Below, piece after piece: positions 54,421-63,946 of a stretch of 64,000 bases of DNA. The DNA is from Streptomyces sp. NBC_00510 (GTDB lineage Bacteria > Actinomycetota > Actinomycetes > Streptomycetales > Streptomycetaceae): the NCBI GenBank assembly GCA_036013505.1, contig CP107851.1:744001-808000 (forward strand), given 5' to 3'. Within the stretch, counting starts at the first letter, position 1, and each line of letters starts with the position of its first letter. The notes under the pieces were generated by a model, which was given only the letters and a program-made list of their open reading frames with translations, made no database searches and had not been told where the DNA came from. The position numbers and the translations under genes are program-made.

Positions 54421-56016
54421 CTACTGGGTCACACCCTTCTGGATCTCCCAGAAGCGGAAGATGGTGGACGGGTCGAGGGTCCACTCCAGGCCGTTGATGT
54501 TGTCCTTGGACACCACGTACTGCTTGCCCTGCCACAGCGGGATGATCGGGACGTCGTCGGCCACCTCGCCCTGCAGTTCCTCGAAGTCGGCGCTGGTCGC
54601 GGCGCGGCCGTCCTCGGCGGCGGTGCGCGGGATGAGCTCGCCGGTGATCTTCTTGTTGACGTAGTTGTTGGACAGCACGTTGCCGTCACCGAAGAACGGG
54701 GCGGTGAAGTTGTCCGGGTCCGGGTAGTCCGGCACCCAGCCACGCACGTACACGGCGTACTTGCCGGCCTCGATATCCTTGGCGTACTGGTCGGCGTCGG
54801 CGCTCTTGACGTCCACGTCGAACAGCCCGCTGTCGTTGAGCTGCTTGGCGATCGCCTTCAGCTCCGCCACGGTACCCGGCCCGAACCGCACCGGCGTCGC
54901 CCACAGCGTGAAGGACACCTTGCTCGTGATCCCCGCCTGCGCCAGCGCCGCCTGCGCCCCGGCCCGGTCGCCACCCTCGCCGTAGCGGTCGAAGAACGCG
55001 GTGTTGTGACCGGTGATACCGGCTGGCACGATCGAGTACAACGGGGTCGCGGTGCGCTGGTAGACGTCCCGGATGAACGCCTTGCGGTCGATCAGATAGG
55101 CCACCGCGCGCCGCACGGCCTTGTCGCCCACCACCGGGTCCTTGAGGTTGAACACCAGGTGCTGGACCTCGGCGCCGGTGCCCTCCACGACCTGGATCCC
55201 GGTGTCGCCGGCTATCGAACTACGCTGCAGCGAGGCGATGTCGGCGGAGTCCAGACCACGGTAGGCCAGGTCCACCGACCCGTCCTCCACCGCCTCCTTC
55301 AACGCCGGCTCGTCACCGAAGAACTTCATCGTCATGCCGGAGTTACGGATCTCCGCCGTGCCCTGGTAGTCCCCGTTGACCGAGAACACCGCCTGCTTGC
55401 CGGCCTCGTAGGAGTCCAGCTTGTACGGGCCCGAACCCGTCGCCTTGCCGTCCGTGCGCAGCTTGTCCGCCGGGTACTGCGTGTGGTCCACGATCGAGCC
55501 CGCACCCGAGGCGATCTTCATCGGGAACGTCGCGTCGGAGTACTTCAGGTGGAACACCACCCGCTCCGGCGAGGGCGTGTCGATCGTCTTGATCGCGTCC
55601 AGCAGCACCGCCGGACCGTTCTCGTCATTGATCTTGATGGTGCGCTCGAAGGAGAACTTCACGTCCTCCGACGTCAGCGCCTCACCGTTGCTGAACTTCA
55701 GACCCTGCCGCAGCGTGCAGTCGAACGTCTTGCTGACCGGGTCGGTGAACTTGCAGCTCTCGGCCGCCTCGGGATCGGGCTTGGTGGCGCCCTTGGGGAA
55801 GCTGAGCAGCGACTGGAAGACGTTGTTGAACACGATCCAGGAGCCGACGTCGTAACCGGCGGCCGGATCAACGGCCGTCACCTTGTCGGTGATCCCCATC
55901 GTGACGGACTTCCCGGAGGCCTCGCCGTCCGACCCTCCCGTACCGCAGCCGGCGACCACGACCGCCGTCAAGGTCGCGGAGAGCGGGAGCGCCAGTCGCT
56001 GGACTCGATTCCTCAC
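54421..56016 (-). CDS. Extracellular solute-binding lipoprotein (family 5), no permease genes
   Basis: A 531-residue peptide/nickel-type substrate-binding lipoprotein. The signal ends in AVVVAGC (Cys24), followed by the family 5 pattern: AAESCKFTDPVSKTFDCTLRQGLKFSNGEALTSEDVKFSFERTI, and VPIIPLWQGKQYVVSKDNINGL near the end. It captures oligopeptides or related compounds. The permease and ATPase genes that usually follow are absent, so it is an orphan receptor or uses a distant transporter. GTG 56016 with GAGGGAAG close upstream. Codon usage and strand give no sign of transfer. Confidence 0.92.
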   Translation of the reverse strand: MRNRVQRLALPLSATLTAVVVAGCGTGGSDGEASGKSVTMGITDKVTAVDPAAGYDVGSWIVFNNVFQSLLSFPKGATKPDPEAAESCKFTDPVSKTFDCTLRQGLKFSNGEALTSEDVKFSFERTIKINDENGPAVLLDAIKTIDTPSPERVVFHLKYSDATFPMKIASGAGSIVDHTQYPADKLRTDGKATGSGPYKLDSYEAGKQAVFSVNGDYQGTAEIRNSGMTMKFFGDEPALKEAVEDGSVDLAYRGLDSADIASLQRSSIAGDTGIQVVEGTGAEVQHLVFNLKDPVVGDKAVRRAVAYLIDRKAFIRDVYQRTATPLYSIVPAGITGHNTAFFDRYGEGGDRAGAQAALAQAGITSKVSFTLWATPVRFGPGTVAELKAIAKQLNDSGLFDVDVKSADADQYAKDIEAGKYAVYVRGWVPDYPDPDNFTAPFFGDGNVLSNNYVNKKITGELIPRTAAEDGRAATSADFEELQGEVADDVPIIPLWQGKQYVVSKDNINGLEWTLDPSTIFRFWEIQKGVTQ

Positions 56017-56393
56017 AAGACTTCCCTCACTACTTTTCGATGAACCTATCCCTGCTCACGCGCATACAGAAGGAATTTCCGGATTCGCGCCAGCCGGGTT
56101 CCTCATCCTGCCAGGCCCACCGACGACTCCCGAACCCGGGGTGACCAGCCCGAACGGCGGCAAGCGGTGGCGCGTTCGGGTCGCGGGCCGTGAATCCCAG
56201 GCGACGCACGTGCAGAAGCCACTTACTAAGCGTTCGCTTTTTGCTTCCGAATTGCCGTGCAATGGCTCGGCCATGGATATCTCCCGCACCGCGTGCCGCC
56301 GAAGCAAAAGGCGGCCCGTACCCGCAGGGGGTACGGGCCGCCTGGTTCACCGACCGGCGTCCGCCGCGCTCCGTCGTGGAGGACGCCGGGGCG
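56017..56393. other. Intergenic region before the M14 carboxypeptidase 3' end
   Basis: No gene supported. It contains the promoter of the solute-binding protein gene and the terminator at 56309-56343. Its upper part is less GC-rich than the rest. Confidence 0.5.
56309..56343 (-). terminator. Intrinsic terminator of the M14 carboxypeptidase gene
   Basis: Perfect 15-base arms (56309-56323 and 56329-56343) with a 5-base loop; on the minus strand it runs into TTTT, giving a classic intrinsic terminator 51 bases past the stop. Confidence 0.88.
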
Positions 56394-59342
56394 TCATCGG
56401 CGGAGTGCCTTGAGGGCCTGACGGACCAGTGCCGCGCGGTCGGACGCCGAGGTGACGTGCTCGAGGCCGAAGCCCAGCAGCACGGTGTCGTCCGTGGTGA
56501 CGGCACCCTGCGTCAGCGGGCCGGTGCGCACCCAGTCCCGCTGGGCGGGCGGGCTGCCCGCGGGCGGGCCGGTGACGGTCCAGGGGCCGAGGGAGGTCTC
56601 GAAGCCCTCGGTCTCGGTGACCGCGCCGCCGATGACCAGCGAGGTCTCGTCGGCCTGGACGCCCTGGCCGCCGGAGCCCGGGTCGGTGACGTAGCTGAGT
56701 GAGACCTCGACCTTCTTGCCCGCGTAGGCGCTCAGGTCGAAGTTCACCGGCTGCCAGCCCTGGGACGCGCCCGTGAAGCTGTTCCAGGCGCCCGAGGTGC
56801 CGGTCGCCTTGCAGCCGTCCGCGCCCGGGGTCAGGTAGTGCGTCAGCCACGGGTGCTCGCCGATGTAGAACCCGGCCTCGCACTCGGTGGGCACGGTGGT
56901 GCTGGTGGCGCCGCCCGCCTCGGGGAGGGTGGTCCAGTCGTCGGCGCCGACGGTGTGGACCTCCAGGATCGCGTTGTCGTAGCCGGGCTCGGTGCTCCAC
57001 AGGAGGCGGGAGCGGAGGGTGGGCGAGTCGGCCGCGCTCACGCCGGTGAGGTCGATCGTCCGGGTGAGCCGGTTGTAGGCGTCGTCGGTGTGGACGGCGG
57101 CCGCCATGTACGAGCCCGCGTAGGGCGCGTCCGAGCCGACGGACCCGGTGTAACGGCCGGCTCCCTTGCTCGCGAACTGCGGGAACGTGGCGGGCGCCAG
57201 CCAGTCGGAGGTCACCCGGTAGGTGCCCGCCGTGTCCAGCGGGTTGCCGGTGGCGGCGCCGAGCGGACCGGTGAAGCCGGCCAGCACGCCCGTGCCGCCG
57301 AAGCCGGTGGCCCCGGTGGTCGACGTACGCGAGTACGCGCCCAGGTAGTACTGGCTGAAGTCGTTCGAGGGGGTGCCGTCGGCCAGGGCCACGTTGCCGC
57401 CCGCCCGCTCGCCCGCCTCGATCAGCTTGCCGCCCTCGTTGAGGTAGGCGCGCAGTTCGAGCTGGGTGGGATTGCCCGGCAGGGCCGCGCCCGTGTAGTG
57501 CACGACGGTGCGGAAGTGCGAGAGGACCCCGAGCGCGTCGGGCGCGCCTTGGGTGGCGACGTCCCACACGGCCGCGCGGTGGCCGTTCGCCTTCAGGGCG
57601 TCGACGTACGCCGTGGTCTGCGTGGCGGGTGCGCCCTCCTCGGCGACGACGAGGGTGTCGGCCGAGGGACGGGCGGCCACGGTGTAGGTGAAGTGCTCGC
57701 TGGAGACCTTCTTGCCGCTCTTGGTCCGGGCGGTGAACCACACCTCGACCTTGTCGCCGACGTCCCCGTCGCGGACCTTCGCGCGGTACTCGTCGAAGTA
57801 GAGGTTGTCCTCACCGCCGTAGGTCTCGCCGCCCCGCCAGGAGCGCAGCGCTTCGTCCTTCGTGCGGCCGCCGTTGACGCGGTAGTTGAGCTCCCTGTCG
57901 CGCAGTGACTTCCGGGCGACCACCGAGACCTCCTGGTCGTGGCCGCGCGCGTAGGAGGTGGTGAAGGACCCCGGGGTGAAGTCGGCGGCGTCCAGGCCCA
58001 CGGAGGAGGAGGGGACGTCGGGGTGGGAGGCCGTCTCGGCCACGGAGAGCGCGAACGGGACGTTCTTCTTGAACTCCTGCTCGATCAGCTTCTCGTCGTC
58101 GGGGAAGTTGAACCCCGACTGGCAGTCGGAGGCCACCCACTGGTCGTCCGGGTCGATGTCGGACGCGGTCTGGCACGTCGACATCTCGGGCGTGTACATC
58201 GCCAGGCCGTTCACGTTGGACGCGTGTCCGTCGGCCTCGCCGTTGGTGGTGTACAGCTCGGACGACACCTGCGGGTGGTAGCCGGGGATGGCGGAGTTGT
58301 CCGGCGTGCCGGCCAGTGACTTGTACAGGACGTCGTCGGGGGTGTCCGTGGCCACCTGCCAGCCGACCCCGTAGAGCAGCAGCTCGGCGGCGGAGTGGTA
58401 GTTGATGCCGTACCTGAAGTCGATGCGCTTCTGGAACGCGTCCAGCGCCCGCGTCTCCGGCTCGGAGTTCGGGCCGGCGCCGCGGTAGGTCTCGCTGGCC
58501 GGGTTCGGGGACGAACCCTCGTTGTCGTAGCCCCACTTGTAGGCGAAGTTGCGGTTCAGGTCGACGCCGTCGCCCGCGGATATGACGCCGTCGCCGTTGT
58601 TGTCCCGCAGGTTCTTGCGCCACAGGCGGGTGTCGTCGCTCTGGAAGGTGTAGTCGTAGCCGTCGGGGTTCGCGGATATCAGGAACCACAGCTCGGTGGA
58701 GTCGACGAGCTTCTTGATCCGCTTGTCGGTGCGGTAGTTGTCCAGGTAGTGGTGCATCAGCCGGCGGGTCATCTCCGGCGTGATCCACTCGCGTGCGTGC
58801 TGGTTGGACATGTACAGCACGGAGGGCTTCGAGCCGTCCTTGGACTTCGCGGCGTCCTTGGTGAGTTTGAGGGCGAGGATGTCCTGCCCGCGCGTGGTCT
58901 TGCCGATCGAGACGACCTTCGTCAGCCCGGGGTTCGCGCGGTTGGTGGCGAGGATCTCCTCCTTGATGCCGCCCTTGCCGCTGTAGGGGCGGAACACCTT
59001 GTCGGCCGCGTTCTGCACCCGCGCCTCGGCCTTGGCGCCGAGCGTGTGCTCGGTGAGCCGCACGCCCTCGCGCCGCAGTTCCTCCGCCTGATCGCCGGTG
59101 AGGTACACCTCGACCGAGGCCGTGCCCTGCGCCGGCGGCCGCTCGCTCAGCTCCTGCGCGTCCTGGCCGGCCTGGAGCAGCAACGGGATCTGGCTCTTCG
59201 TCACTTCCGCGCGGTACACCTTGACGGTGTCCGCTCCGGCGGCGGCCGTGCCCGCGTCGCGGGCCTGGGCCATGGGTGCGACGGCCGCACCGCACAGGAT
59301 GAGGGCACCGACTGCAGCGATCGATAAGGATCTGGTTCTCAC
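56394..59342 (-). CDS. Secreted M14 zinc carboxypeptidase with large C-terminal region
   Basis: A 982-residue exported protein. Start GTG 59342 is preferred to ATG 59348 because GAAGGG lies 6 bases before GTG but directly against ATG. Signal peptide to about residue 30 (APMAQA). After a propeptide with the YLTGDQAEELRREGV segment comes the M14 domain (about 115-435): HARE zinc site with His182 and Glu185, NPDGYDYTFQSDDTRLWRKN, DLNRNFAYKWG, and NYHSAAELLLYGVGW, with ADGHASNVNGLAMYTPEMS for substrate side. The C-terminal half has Ig-like and immune-inhibitor-A/MAM-like parts (TIDLTGVSAADSPTLRSRLLWSTEPGYDNAILEV). It removes C-terminal residues from proteins outside the cell. It ends at a strong terminator. 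Confidence 0.92.
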   Translation of the reverse strand: MRTRSLSIAAVGALILCGAAVAPMAQARDAGTAAAGADTVKVYRAEVTKSQIPLLLQAGQDAQELSERPPAQGTASVEVYLTGDQAEELRREGVRLTEHTLGAKAEARVQNAADKVFRPYSGKGGIKEEILATNRANPGLTKVVSIGKTTRGQDILALKLTKDAAKSKDGSKPSVLYMSNQHAREWITPEMTRRLMHHYLDNYRTDKRIKKLVDSTELWFLISANPDGYDYTFQSDDTRLWRKNLRDNNGDGVISAGDGVDLNRNFAYKWGYDNEGSSPNPASETYRGAGPNSEPETRALDAFQKRIDFRYGINYHSAAELLLYGVGWQVATDTPDDVLYKSLAGTPDNSAIPGYHPQVSSELYTTNGEADGHASNVNGLAMYTPEMSTCQTASDIDPDDQWVASDCQSGFNFPDDEKLIEQEFKKNVPFALSVAETASHPDVPSSSVGLDAADFTPGSFTTSYARGHDQEVSVVARKSLRDRELNYRVNGGRTKDEALRSWRGGETYGGEDNLYFDEYRAKVRDGDVGDKVEVWFTARTKSGKKVSSEHFTYTVAARPSADTLVVAEEGAPATQTTAYVDALKANGHRAAVWDVATQGAPDALGVLSHFRTVVHYTGAALPGNPTQLELRAYLNEGGKLIEAGERAGGNVALADGTPSNDFSQYYLGAYSRTSTTGATGFGGTGVLAGFTGPLGAATGNPLDTAGTYRVTSDWLAPATFPQFASKGAGRYTGSVGSDAPYAGSYMAAAVHTDDAYNRLTRTIDLTGVSAADSPTLRSRLLWSTEPGYDNAILEVHTVGADDWTTLPEAGGATSTTVPTECEAGFYIGEHPWLTHYLTPGADGCKATGTSGAWNSFTGASQGWQPVNFDLSAYAGKKVEVSLSYVTDPGSGGQGVQADETSLVIGGAVTETEGFETSLGPWTVTGPPAGSPPAQRDWVRTGPLTQGAVTTDDTVLLGFGLEHVTSASDRAALVRQALKALRR

Positions 59343-59581
59343 GAGCATCCCTTCACGTCGTTCCAGGACAGAGGCGCCAATCCCATAAGAAGTCAGGTCG
59401 CCCGTCAAGGTGCCGGGAAAACACGCCTCGGGGGTCGGCGTCCCGCGGGAGCGGACATTTCCCTTTGGGCAACGGAAAATTCGGCCGCCATTGCCCGAAG
59501 GGCGGGGCGAGGCGTCTGGAGAATTGCCGGATCTCGGTGAACGCGGTTTGTGATAGCCCGGGTGTACGTCGCGAGCACCTG

Positions 59582-60232
59582 CTATCGGCAGGAATAACTC
59601 GTTCCGCGCTCGTGACGCGCCGACACCCCATGCTGCCGGGCCTCGGGAACGTCGACGGCGAGGGCGAGCAGCTTCGTCAGCTCCTCGACGTCCAGTGAGG
59701 CCAGCGGTTCCGCCGGGAAGACGTAGCGCAGCATGACCAGGCCGGTCAGTTGGGCGGACACCAAGGACGCGAACATCGGTGACCGCTCGGTCTCCTCCGG
59801 GGCGATCCGGCCCAGGCACGAGGCGAGGGCCGCTTGGACACGGTCGCGGAGCGTCCTGGCGATCGGCCCGTCCGACATGCCGGTCCGGTACACCGCGACC
59901 AGTGCCGGGCGGGTCGACTCGTCCTCCCAGACGGGGAGGAACGTCCGGGCCATCCGCTCGCCCCGGCTCATGGGAGCGGCCTTCGCCTCCTCGGCCGTGG
60001 GCCCGTCGAAGAGGGTGGACAGGTCGATGCGGGAGGACACCGCGTCCCGGAAGAGGGCGTCCTTGCCGTCGAAGAAGTAGCGGATCATCGCGGGGTCCAC
60101 GTCGGCGCGCCCGGCGATCGCGCGCAACGTGGTGCCCGAGTACCCCTTGGCGGCGAAGAGTTCGAGCGCGGCCGTGAGGATCCTGGTCCTGGTGCTGCTC
60201 CTCCGGGCACGGCGGCCGGCGCCGTCGCTCAT
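59582..60232 (-). CDS. TetR-family regulator, last gene of a coupled operon
   Basis: A 216-residue TetR protein with helix-turn-helix (about residues 15-60, TRILTAALELFAAKGYSGTTLRAIAGRADVDPAMIRYFFDGKDALFRDAV). It has the DxxxIRYFFxxKxxL core with the C-terminal ligand domain. ATG 60232 overlaps the stop of the hydrolase gene (ATGA). It is the fifth gene of a leftward operon (63799 to 59582) and likely regulates it through the dyad near 63957. Confidence 0.93.
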   Translation of the reverse strand: MSDGAGRRARRSSTRTRILTAALELFAAKGYSGTTLRAIAGRADVDPAMIRYFFDGKDALFRDAVSSRIDLSTLFDGPTAEEAKAAPMSRGERMARTFLPVWEDESTRPALVAVYRTGMSDGPIARTLRDRVQAALASCLGRIAPEETERSPMFASLVSAQLTGLVMLRYVFPAEPLASLDVEELTKLLALAVDVPEARQHGVSARHERGTSYSCR

Positions 60233-61146
60233 GGTTCCGCCACATGGTGGGCGCGCACGGCCGCGATCACGGTGTCGGCGGTGCGGTCGAGGTGACTGCG
60301 GCCTTCGGACGACCGTGCGGTGGGGCTGATGTAGCCGAGCGGTCCGACGTGCGTGGCCGGGTCGAGCCGGTGCACGCTGATCTTTCCGGCACGGCGGGCC
60401 CGGTTCCAGCCACTGCCGCGGACCAGCGGCCAACGCTGGGGGAAGATCCAGGTGCCGAGCCGTTCGATGCGGTCGCTCGCGCTCGTCAGCCGGTGCAGGT
60501 GCTCGGCGTGGGTGAGGTCGTTGGCGCCGTTGTGGAACCCGCCCAGCGTGATCAGCAGAAGCGGCGCGTGCAGTTGGGCGTGCAGCTCGTCGACCGCGCC
60601 GGTGGCGACCTGGGCCCCGCCGCTGTAGCTGAGCAGCACCACGGGGGTGCCGCTGCCGGCAGGGTAGCCGGCGAGCCGGAGCTGGGTGGCGATCTGGCGG
60701 CCGACGGCCCGGTTGTACAGGGGGCGGTAGCGGTGGTCGGCGGCGACAAAAATCTGCACGACGTTGTGCAGGAACAGCAGCAGTGCGACGCGGCGGCGCA
60801 GCCACGCCCAGACCGGCCGCTCGGCAAGGGGCTCCGCGAGGGGCGAGTAGGGCTGGACCTGGCCCAGTACCCGCAGTTCCGGCGCCCTGGCGATGAGGGC
60901 CGCGACGAGCCGGCCGCCGTCGCGGGTGTCGCGGACGCGGCGTTTGCCGATGCCGTCCAGGTAGACGAGGTACGCGTCGGGGTGGCCGTCGGGAGCCGCC
61001 CCGCGTGCGTAGGGAACGCCGTCCGGGAGTTCGGTGACGGGGGCACGCCAGTGCGCACCGTAGGCCAGCACCTCGTAACGGGCCAGCAGCGCTTCGGCGA
61101 TCAGCGCCGTGCCGACCGCGAACGCCCACATCAGGTACCCGTTCAT
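60229..61146 (-). CDS. Membrane-anchored alpha/beta-hydrolase-like protein
   Basis: A 305-residue protein with an N-terminal membrane anchor (MNGYLMWAFAVGTALIAEALL) and a hydrophobic stretch near 120-140. Residues 160-235 carry a lipase-like elbow, LLSYSGGAQ (Ser nucleophile in SYSGG), then LLLITLGGFHNG and a C-terminal THVGPLGYISP with a possible His. This looks like an alpha/beta hydrolase or thioesterase at the membrane. It starts inside the stop of the upstream gene (61143-61146) and its own stop overlaps the TetR start. It belongs to the five-gene operon with patatin and glycosyltransferase genes. Confidence 0.7.
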   Translation of the reverse strand: MNGYLMWAFAVGTALIAEALLARYEVLAYGAHWRAPVTELPDGVPYARGAAPDGHPDAYLVYLDGIGKRRVRDTRDGGRLVAALIARAPELRVLGQVQPYSPLAEPLAERPVWAWLRRRVALLLFLHNVVQIFVAADHRYRPLYNRAVGRQIATQLRLAGYPAGSGTPVVLLSYSGGAQVATGAVDELHAQLHAPLLLITLGGFHNGANDLTHAEHLHRLTSASDRIERLGTWIFPQRWPLVRGSGWNRARRAGKISVHRLDPATHVGPLGYISPTARSSEGRSHLDRTADTVIAAVRAHHVAEP

Positions 61147-61631
61147 GTCTTCGCCTCCAGCGGTTCGGTCGTGCTGATCCGCACGACCAGGCGTCGGACG
61201 GCCTCGACCGTCACACCCAGCCCGGCCCCCGCGAGGGCCACGCAACCGGTGGCGGCCCACCAGCCCAGGCCGGTGGCCGTGGCGAGCCGGCCGGCCAGCC
61301 CGGCCCCGACCCCGACGAAGAGCAGCAGGTGGAACATGGGCCCGAGCCAGGGGAACGCGAGGACGCCGGCGAGCAGCAGCGGGGCCGCCAGGCCCGGCGT
61401 CCACACCGGTCCGGCGCCCGGCGGTGGAGCGGACAGTGCCAGTTCGGCCAGCGTGGCCGCGCTCAGCGGCCACACCGCGAGCACGGCGGCTTCGATGAGG
61501 CCACCGCCGATCAATGAGCCCGCCACGAGGGTGCGCGGCATGCCCGGCCGGCGTACGGCCAGGGGCAGGATGCGCCCGGCGGCTTTGGACACCCCGGCGA
61601 AGGCCAGCAGGATCACGGCGGCGAGCGACAT
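61143..61631 (-). CDS. Small multi-pass membrane protein
   Basis: A 162-residue protein with four hydrophobic segments (MSLAAVILLAFAGVSKAAGR, IGGGLIEAAVLAVWPLSAATLAEL, LAAPLLLAGVLAFPWLGPMFHLLLFVGVGA, GWWAATGCVALAGAGLGVTVEAV). It resembles small MauE/DoxX-like membrane proteins; no redox cysteines are seen. It starts 3 bases after the glycosyltransferase stop and overlaps the hydrolase start. Its role is likely within the lipid-related operon. Confidence 0.72.
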   Translation of the reverse strand: MSLAAVILLAFAGVSKAAGRILPLAVRRPGMPRTLVAGSLIGGGLIEAAVLAVWPLSAATLAELALSAPPPGAGPVWTPGLAAPLLLAGVLAFPWLGPMFHLLLFVGVGAGLAGRLATATGLGWWAATGCVALAGAGLGVTVEAVRRLVVRISTTEPLEAKT

Positions 61632-61634
61632 GGG

Positions 61635-62861
61635 TCAGCCTCGCCCCCGCACGTGGGCGTGGACCGGTGACCGGTCGGCGGAACCCGCGGCCCGCAGGTA
61701 CCGCTCGAGTGCGTCGGCCGCACCCAGGTGTCCGCCGGCCGCCCGCTGGGCGGTCCGCAGGGCGGCCGCGGCAGCCCTGAAGCGGGGGTCCTGGACGAGG
61801 CGTCCCGCCCGGGCACGCACCGCGTTCTCGGTGACCTCGCGGGTGGGGATCGACAATCCGGCGCCAAGTTCCTCGACGCGACGGGCCACCATCGGCTGGT
61901 CGGCGCCCTGCGGGACCACGAGCATGGGAACCCCGGCGTACAGGGCCTCGTTGACGCTGTTCATTCCGCCGTGGGTGACGAACAGCGCGGCGCGGGCCAG
62001 CACCTCGGGTTGCGGGACGAAGGGACGGACGAGCACGTTGGGCGGCAACGGGCCCAGCGCGGAGGGGTCGGTGCGTCCGGTGGAGACGACGGCGGTGCCA
62101 CCCACTGTCGCCAGCGCGGTGGCGAGGGTGCGCAGCAGGTGCGGGTCGGCGTTGAACACCGTGCCCAGCGACGCGTACACCACGGGGTCCCGCAGCCGGC
62201 CGGTGGGGAAGGTGGGGTCGGCCGGGCGGGCGCCGATGCTGGGGCCGACGAACCGGTAGGTCCCGTCGAAGCGTTCGGCCTGGGGCTGGAACGCCCGTGA
62301 GGTGAAGACGAGGTTGAGCGGCTGGCGGATGTTGCCCAGGTCGATCGGGGGCAGTCCGTGGGTGTCGTAGTGGTGGCGCAGGTCCTGGCGCGACCGCAGG
62401 TAGCCCCGGACGCTGCGTGGGCGGGCCGCGGCGGCGGTCAGCAGGTCCCAGGAGCCGCGGGTGGGGCTCGGCACGTCCCGGTTGAACGCGAAGGTGGTGA
62501 ACGACGAGGCGGCGGGCACGCCGAGTTCACGGGCGGCGACCGCGCCCCACAGGCAGGCGTTGTCGTGGACGATCAGGTGCGGGCGGATGCGGCGCAGTTC
62601 GGCGAGCACCGCGGGCAGCAGGCCGACGGCACTGCGGGCGAGCCCCTCCAGCAACGTGACCGGTGTCGGCGGATCGGGGAGCGGCTGGTCGCCGCCGGGG
62701 TAGAGGTACACCTCGGCGCCGGCGGCCTCGATCTCCTCACGGAACGCGGCCGAGGTGTGGTAGGTGACGCGGTGGCCGCGCCGGACGAGCTCGGCGACCA
62801 CGGGCAGTGTCGGGCTGACCCGGCCGTGCATGGCGACGTTGAGGAACGCGATGGTGCTCAC
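61635..62861 (-). CDS. MGT-family macrolide-type glycosyltransferase
   Basis: A 408-residue GT-B glycosyltransferase of the OleD/MGT (GT1) family. It begins IAFLNVAMHGRVSPTLPVVAELVRRGHRVTYHTS, and the nucleotide-sugar site is in the C-terminal half, with VFNADPHLLRTLATAL, LVRPFVPQPEVLARAALFVTHGGMNSVNEALYAGVPML and PQGADQPMVARRVEELGAG. It transfers a sugar from UDP or TDP donors to a small hydrophobic acceptor. It overlaps the patatin gene start side by 4 bases (62858-62861), so the acceptor may be a lipid. Not part of an obvious polyketide cluster. Confidence 0.92.
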   Translation of the reverse strand: MSTIAFLNVAMHGRVSPTLPVVAELVRRGHRVTYHTSAAFREEIEAAGAEVYLYPGGDQPLPDPPTPVTLLEGLARSAVGLLPAVLAELRRIRPHLIVHDNACLWGAVAARELGVPAASSFTTFAFNRDVPSPTRGSWDLLTAAAARPRSVRGYLRSRQDLRHHYDTHGLPPIDLGNIRQPLNLVFTSRAFQPQAERFDGTYRFVGPSIGARPADPTFPTGRLRDPVVYASLGTVFNADPHLLRTLATALATVGGTAVVSTGRTDPSALGPLPPNVLVRPFVPQPEVLARAALFVTHGGMNSVNEALYAGVPMLVVPQGADQPMVARRVEELGAGLSIPTREVTENAVRARAGRLVQDPRFRAAAAALRTAQRAAGGHLGAADALERYLRAAGSADRSPVHAHVRGRG

Positions 62862-63799
62862 AGAAGGCCCCCTGGTACGCGAGGAATTGCCCCGGCCGGT
62901 CCGGCCGGCGCCGGCGGAGGGACGTCGGTCCGGTACAGGCCCGGTCCACTGAGGCTGAGCCCGTCGAGGAAGTCCGCCGCGGTGCGGTGCGCGGTGCTGA
63001 TCAGCCGCTCGGAGTGGCCGAAGTCCCAGGGCGCGGGCCAGGTCTCGACGCCGGTCGGCAGTACGACGGTCGGGATGTGCCGGGACACCTCGTGCAGGTC
63101 GCGCTCGATCTGATGGCGCATCAGCAGCAGTCCGGCCCTGGCTGCGACCGCACCGGCCGCTCGCCGCCGGGCGGCCGGGACCGGCGGCGAGCTCTCGGGC
63201 CCGGTCGACAGCGCCACGACGCTGGCCGCTCCCGCCTGCAGGGCCGCCAGTACGGGGAGGTAGGCGATCACCCCGCCGTCGACGAGCGTCCTGTGCTCGC
63301 GATCGACCGGGGGCAGGATGCCGGGGACGGCCGCGCTGGCCAGCAGGGCGGACTCCAGGTCGCCGTGGTCGAGCAGCGCGGGGGCGCCGGTGTCCAGGTC
63401 CATGGCGACCGCGGTGAACGGGATGGGAAGTTCCTCGATCCGGGACGGCAGCCCCGACCGCGAGATCAGCCGGCGCAGACCGCGATCGGCGAAGACGCTG
63501 GCCCGTGAGGGGGGGTACCCGAGCGGGTACACCTCACGGCGGCGCAACTGGGTCCACACACTGTCCAGCCATGCCGCCGAGCCGTCGGGGTGGGCGGCCG
63601 CGATCGCCCCCAGCAGCGCGCCCACCGAGGTTCCGACGATCATGTCGGGGACGAATCCGCGCTCTTCCAGCGCGTATGCCGCACCGACGTGTGCCGCTCC
63701 GAACACGCCGCCGGCGCCCACCGCCGCGGCCACGGGACGGGGAAGGGCAGCCAGGGCCGCCGACGTGGACTGCGGTTTCCCGCCACGAGCAGTCCTCAT
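62858..63799 (-). CDS. Patatin-like phospholipase, first gene of the operon
   Basis: A 313-residue patatin/RssA-type lipid acyl hydrolase: oxyanion region GAGGVFGAAHVG (28-39), catalytic Ser58 in GTSVG, and the catalytic Asp in VDGGVIAYLP. It cleaves acyl chains from phospholipids. ATG 63799 is preceded by GAGGTGG about 4 bases away. Its stop overlaps the glycosyltransferase start. It is preceded by a 200-base leader with the perfect dyad 63947-63968. Confidence 0.92.
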   Translation of the reverse strand: MRTARGGKPQSTSAALAALPRPVAAAVGAGGVFGAAHVGAAYALEERGFVPDMIVGTSVGALLGAIAAAHPDGSAAWLDSVWTQLRRREVYPLGYPPSRASVFADRGLRRLISRSGLPSRIEELPIPFTAVAMDLDTGAPALLDHGDLESALLASAAVPGILPPVDREHRTLVDGGVIAYLPVLAALQAGAASVVALSTGPESSPPVPAARRRAAGAVAARAGLLLMRHQIERDLHEVSRHIPTVVLPTGVETWPAPWDFGHSERLISTAHRTAADFLDGLSLSGPGLYRTDVPPPAPAGPAGAIPRVPGGLL

Positions 63800-63946
63800 G
63801 ATCCACCTCTTTTCGCCAAGGCACCGCATCGGAGGGGTTGAGCGGGCCTGTACCCGGCGGCCCCGCGGATGCGGTCAGGACGGCGGGCGCTCCCGCGCCC
63901 ACCGGGCATCCCTGGGGGCCACCCGGACCATTTTCGTTACATCTAC

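Noticed and set aside
61635..62861. Glycosyltransferase as evidence for a macrolide biosynthetic cluster
   Set aside because: No polyketide synthase, deoxysugar or tailoring genes surround it. The neighbours are lipid- and membrane-related.
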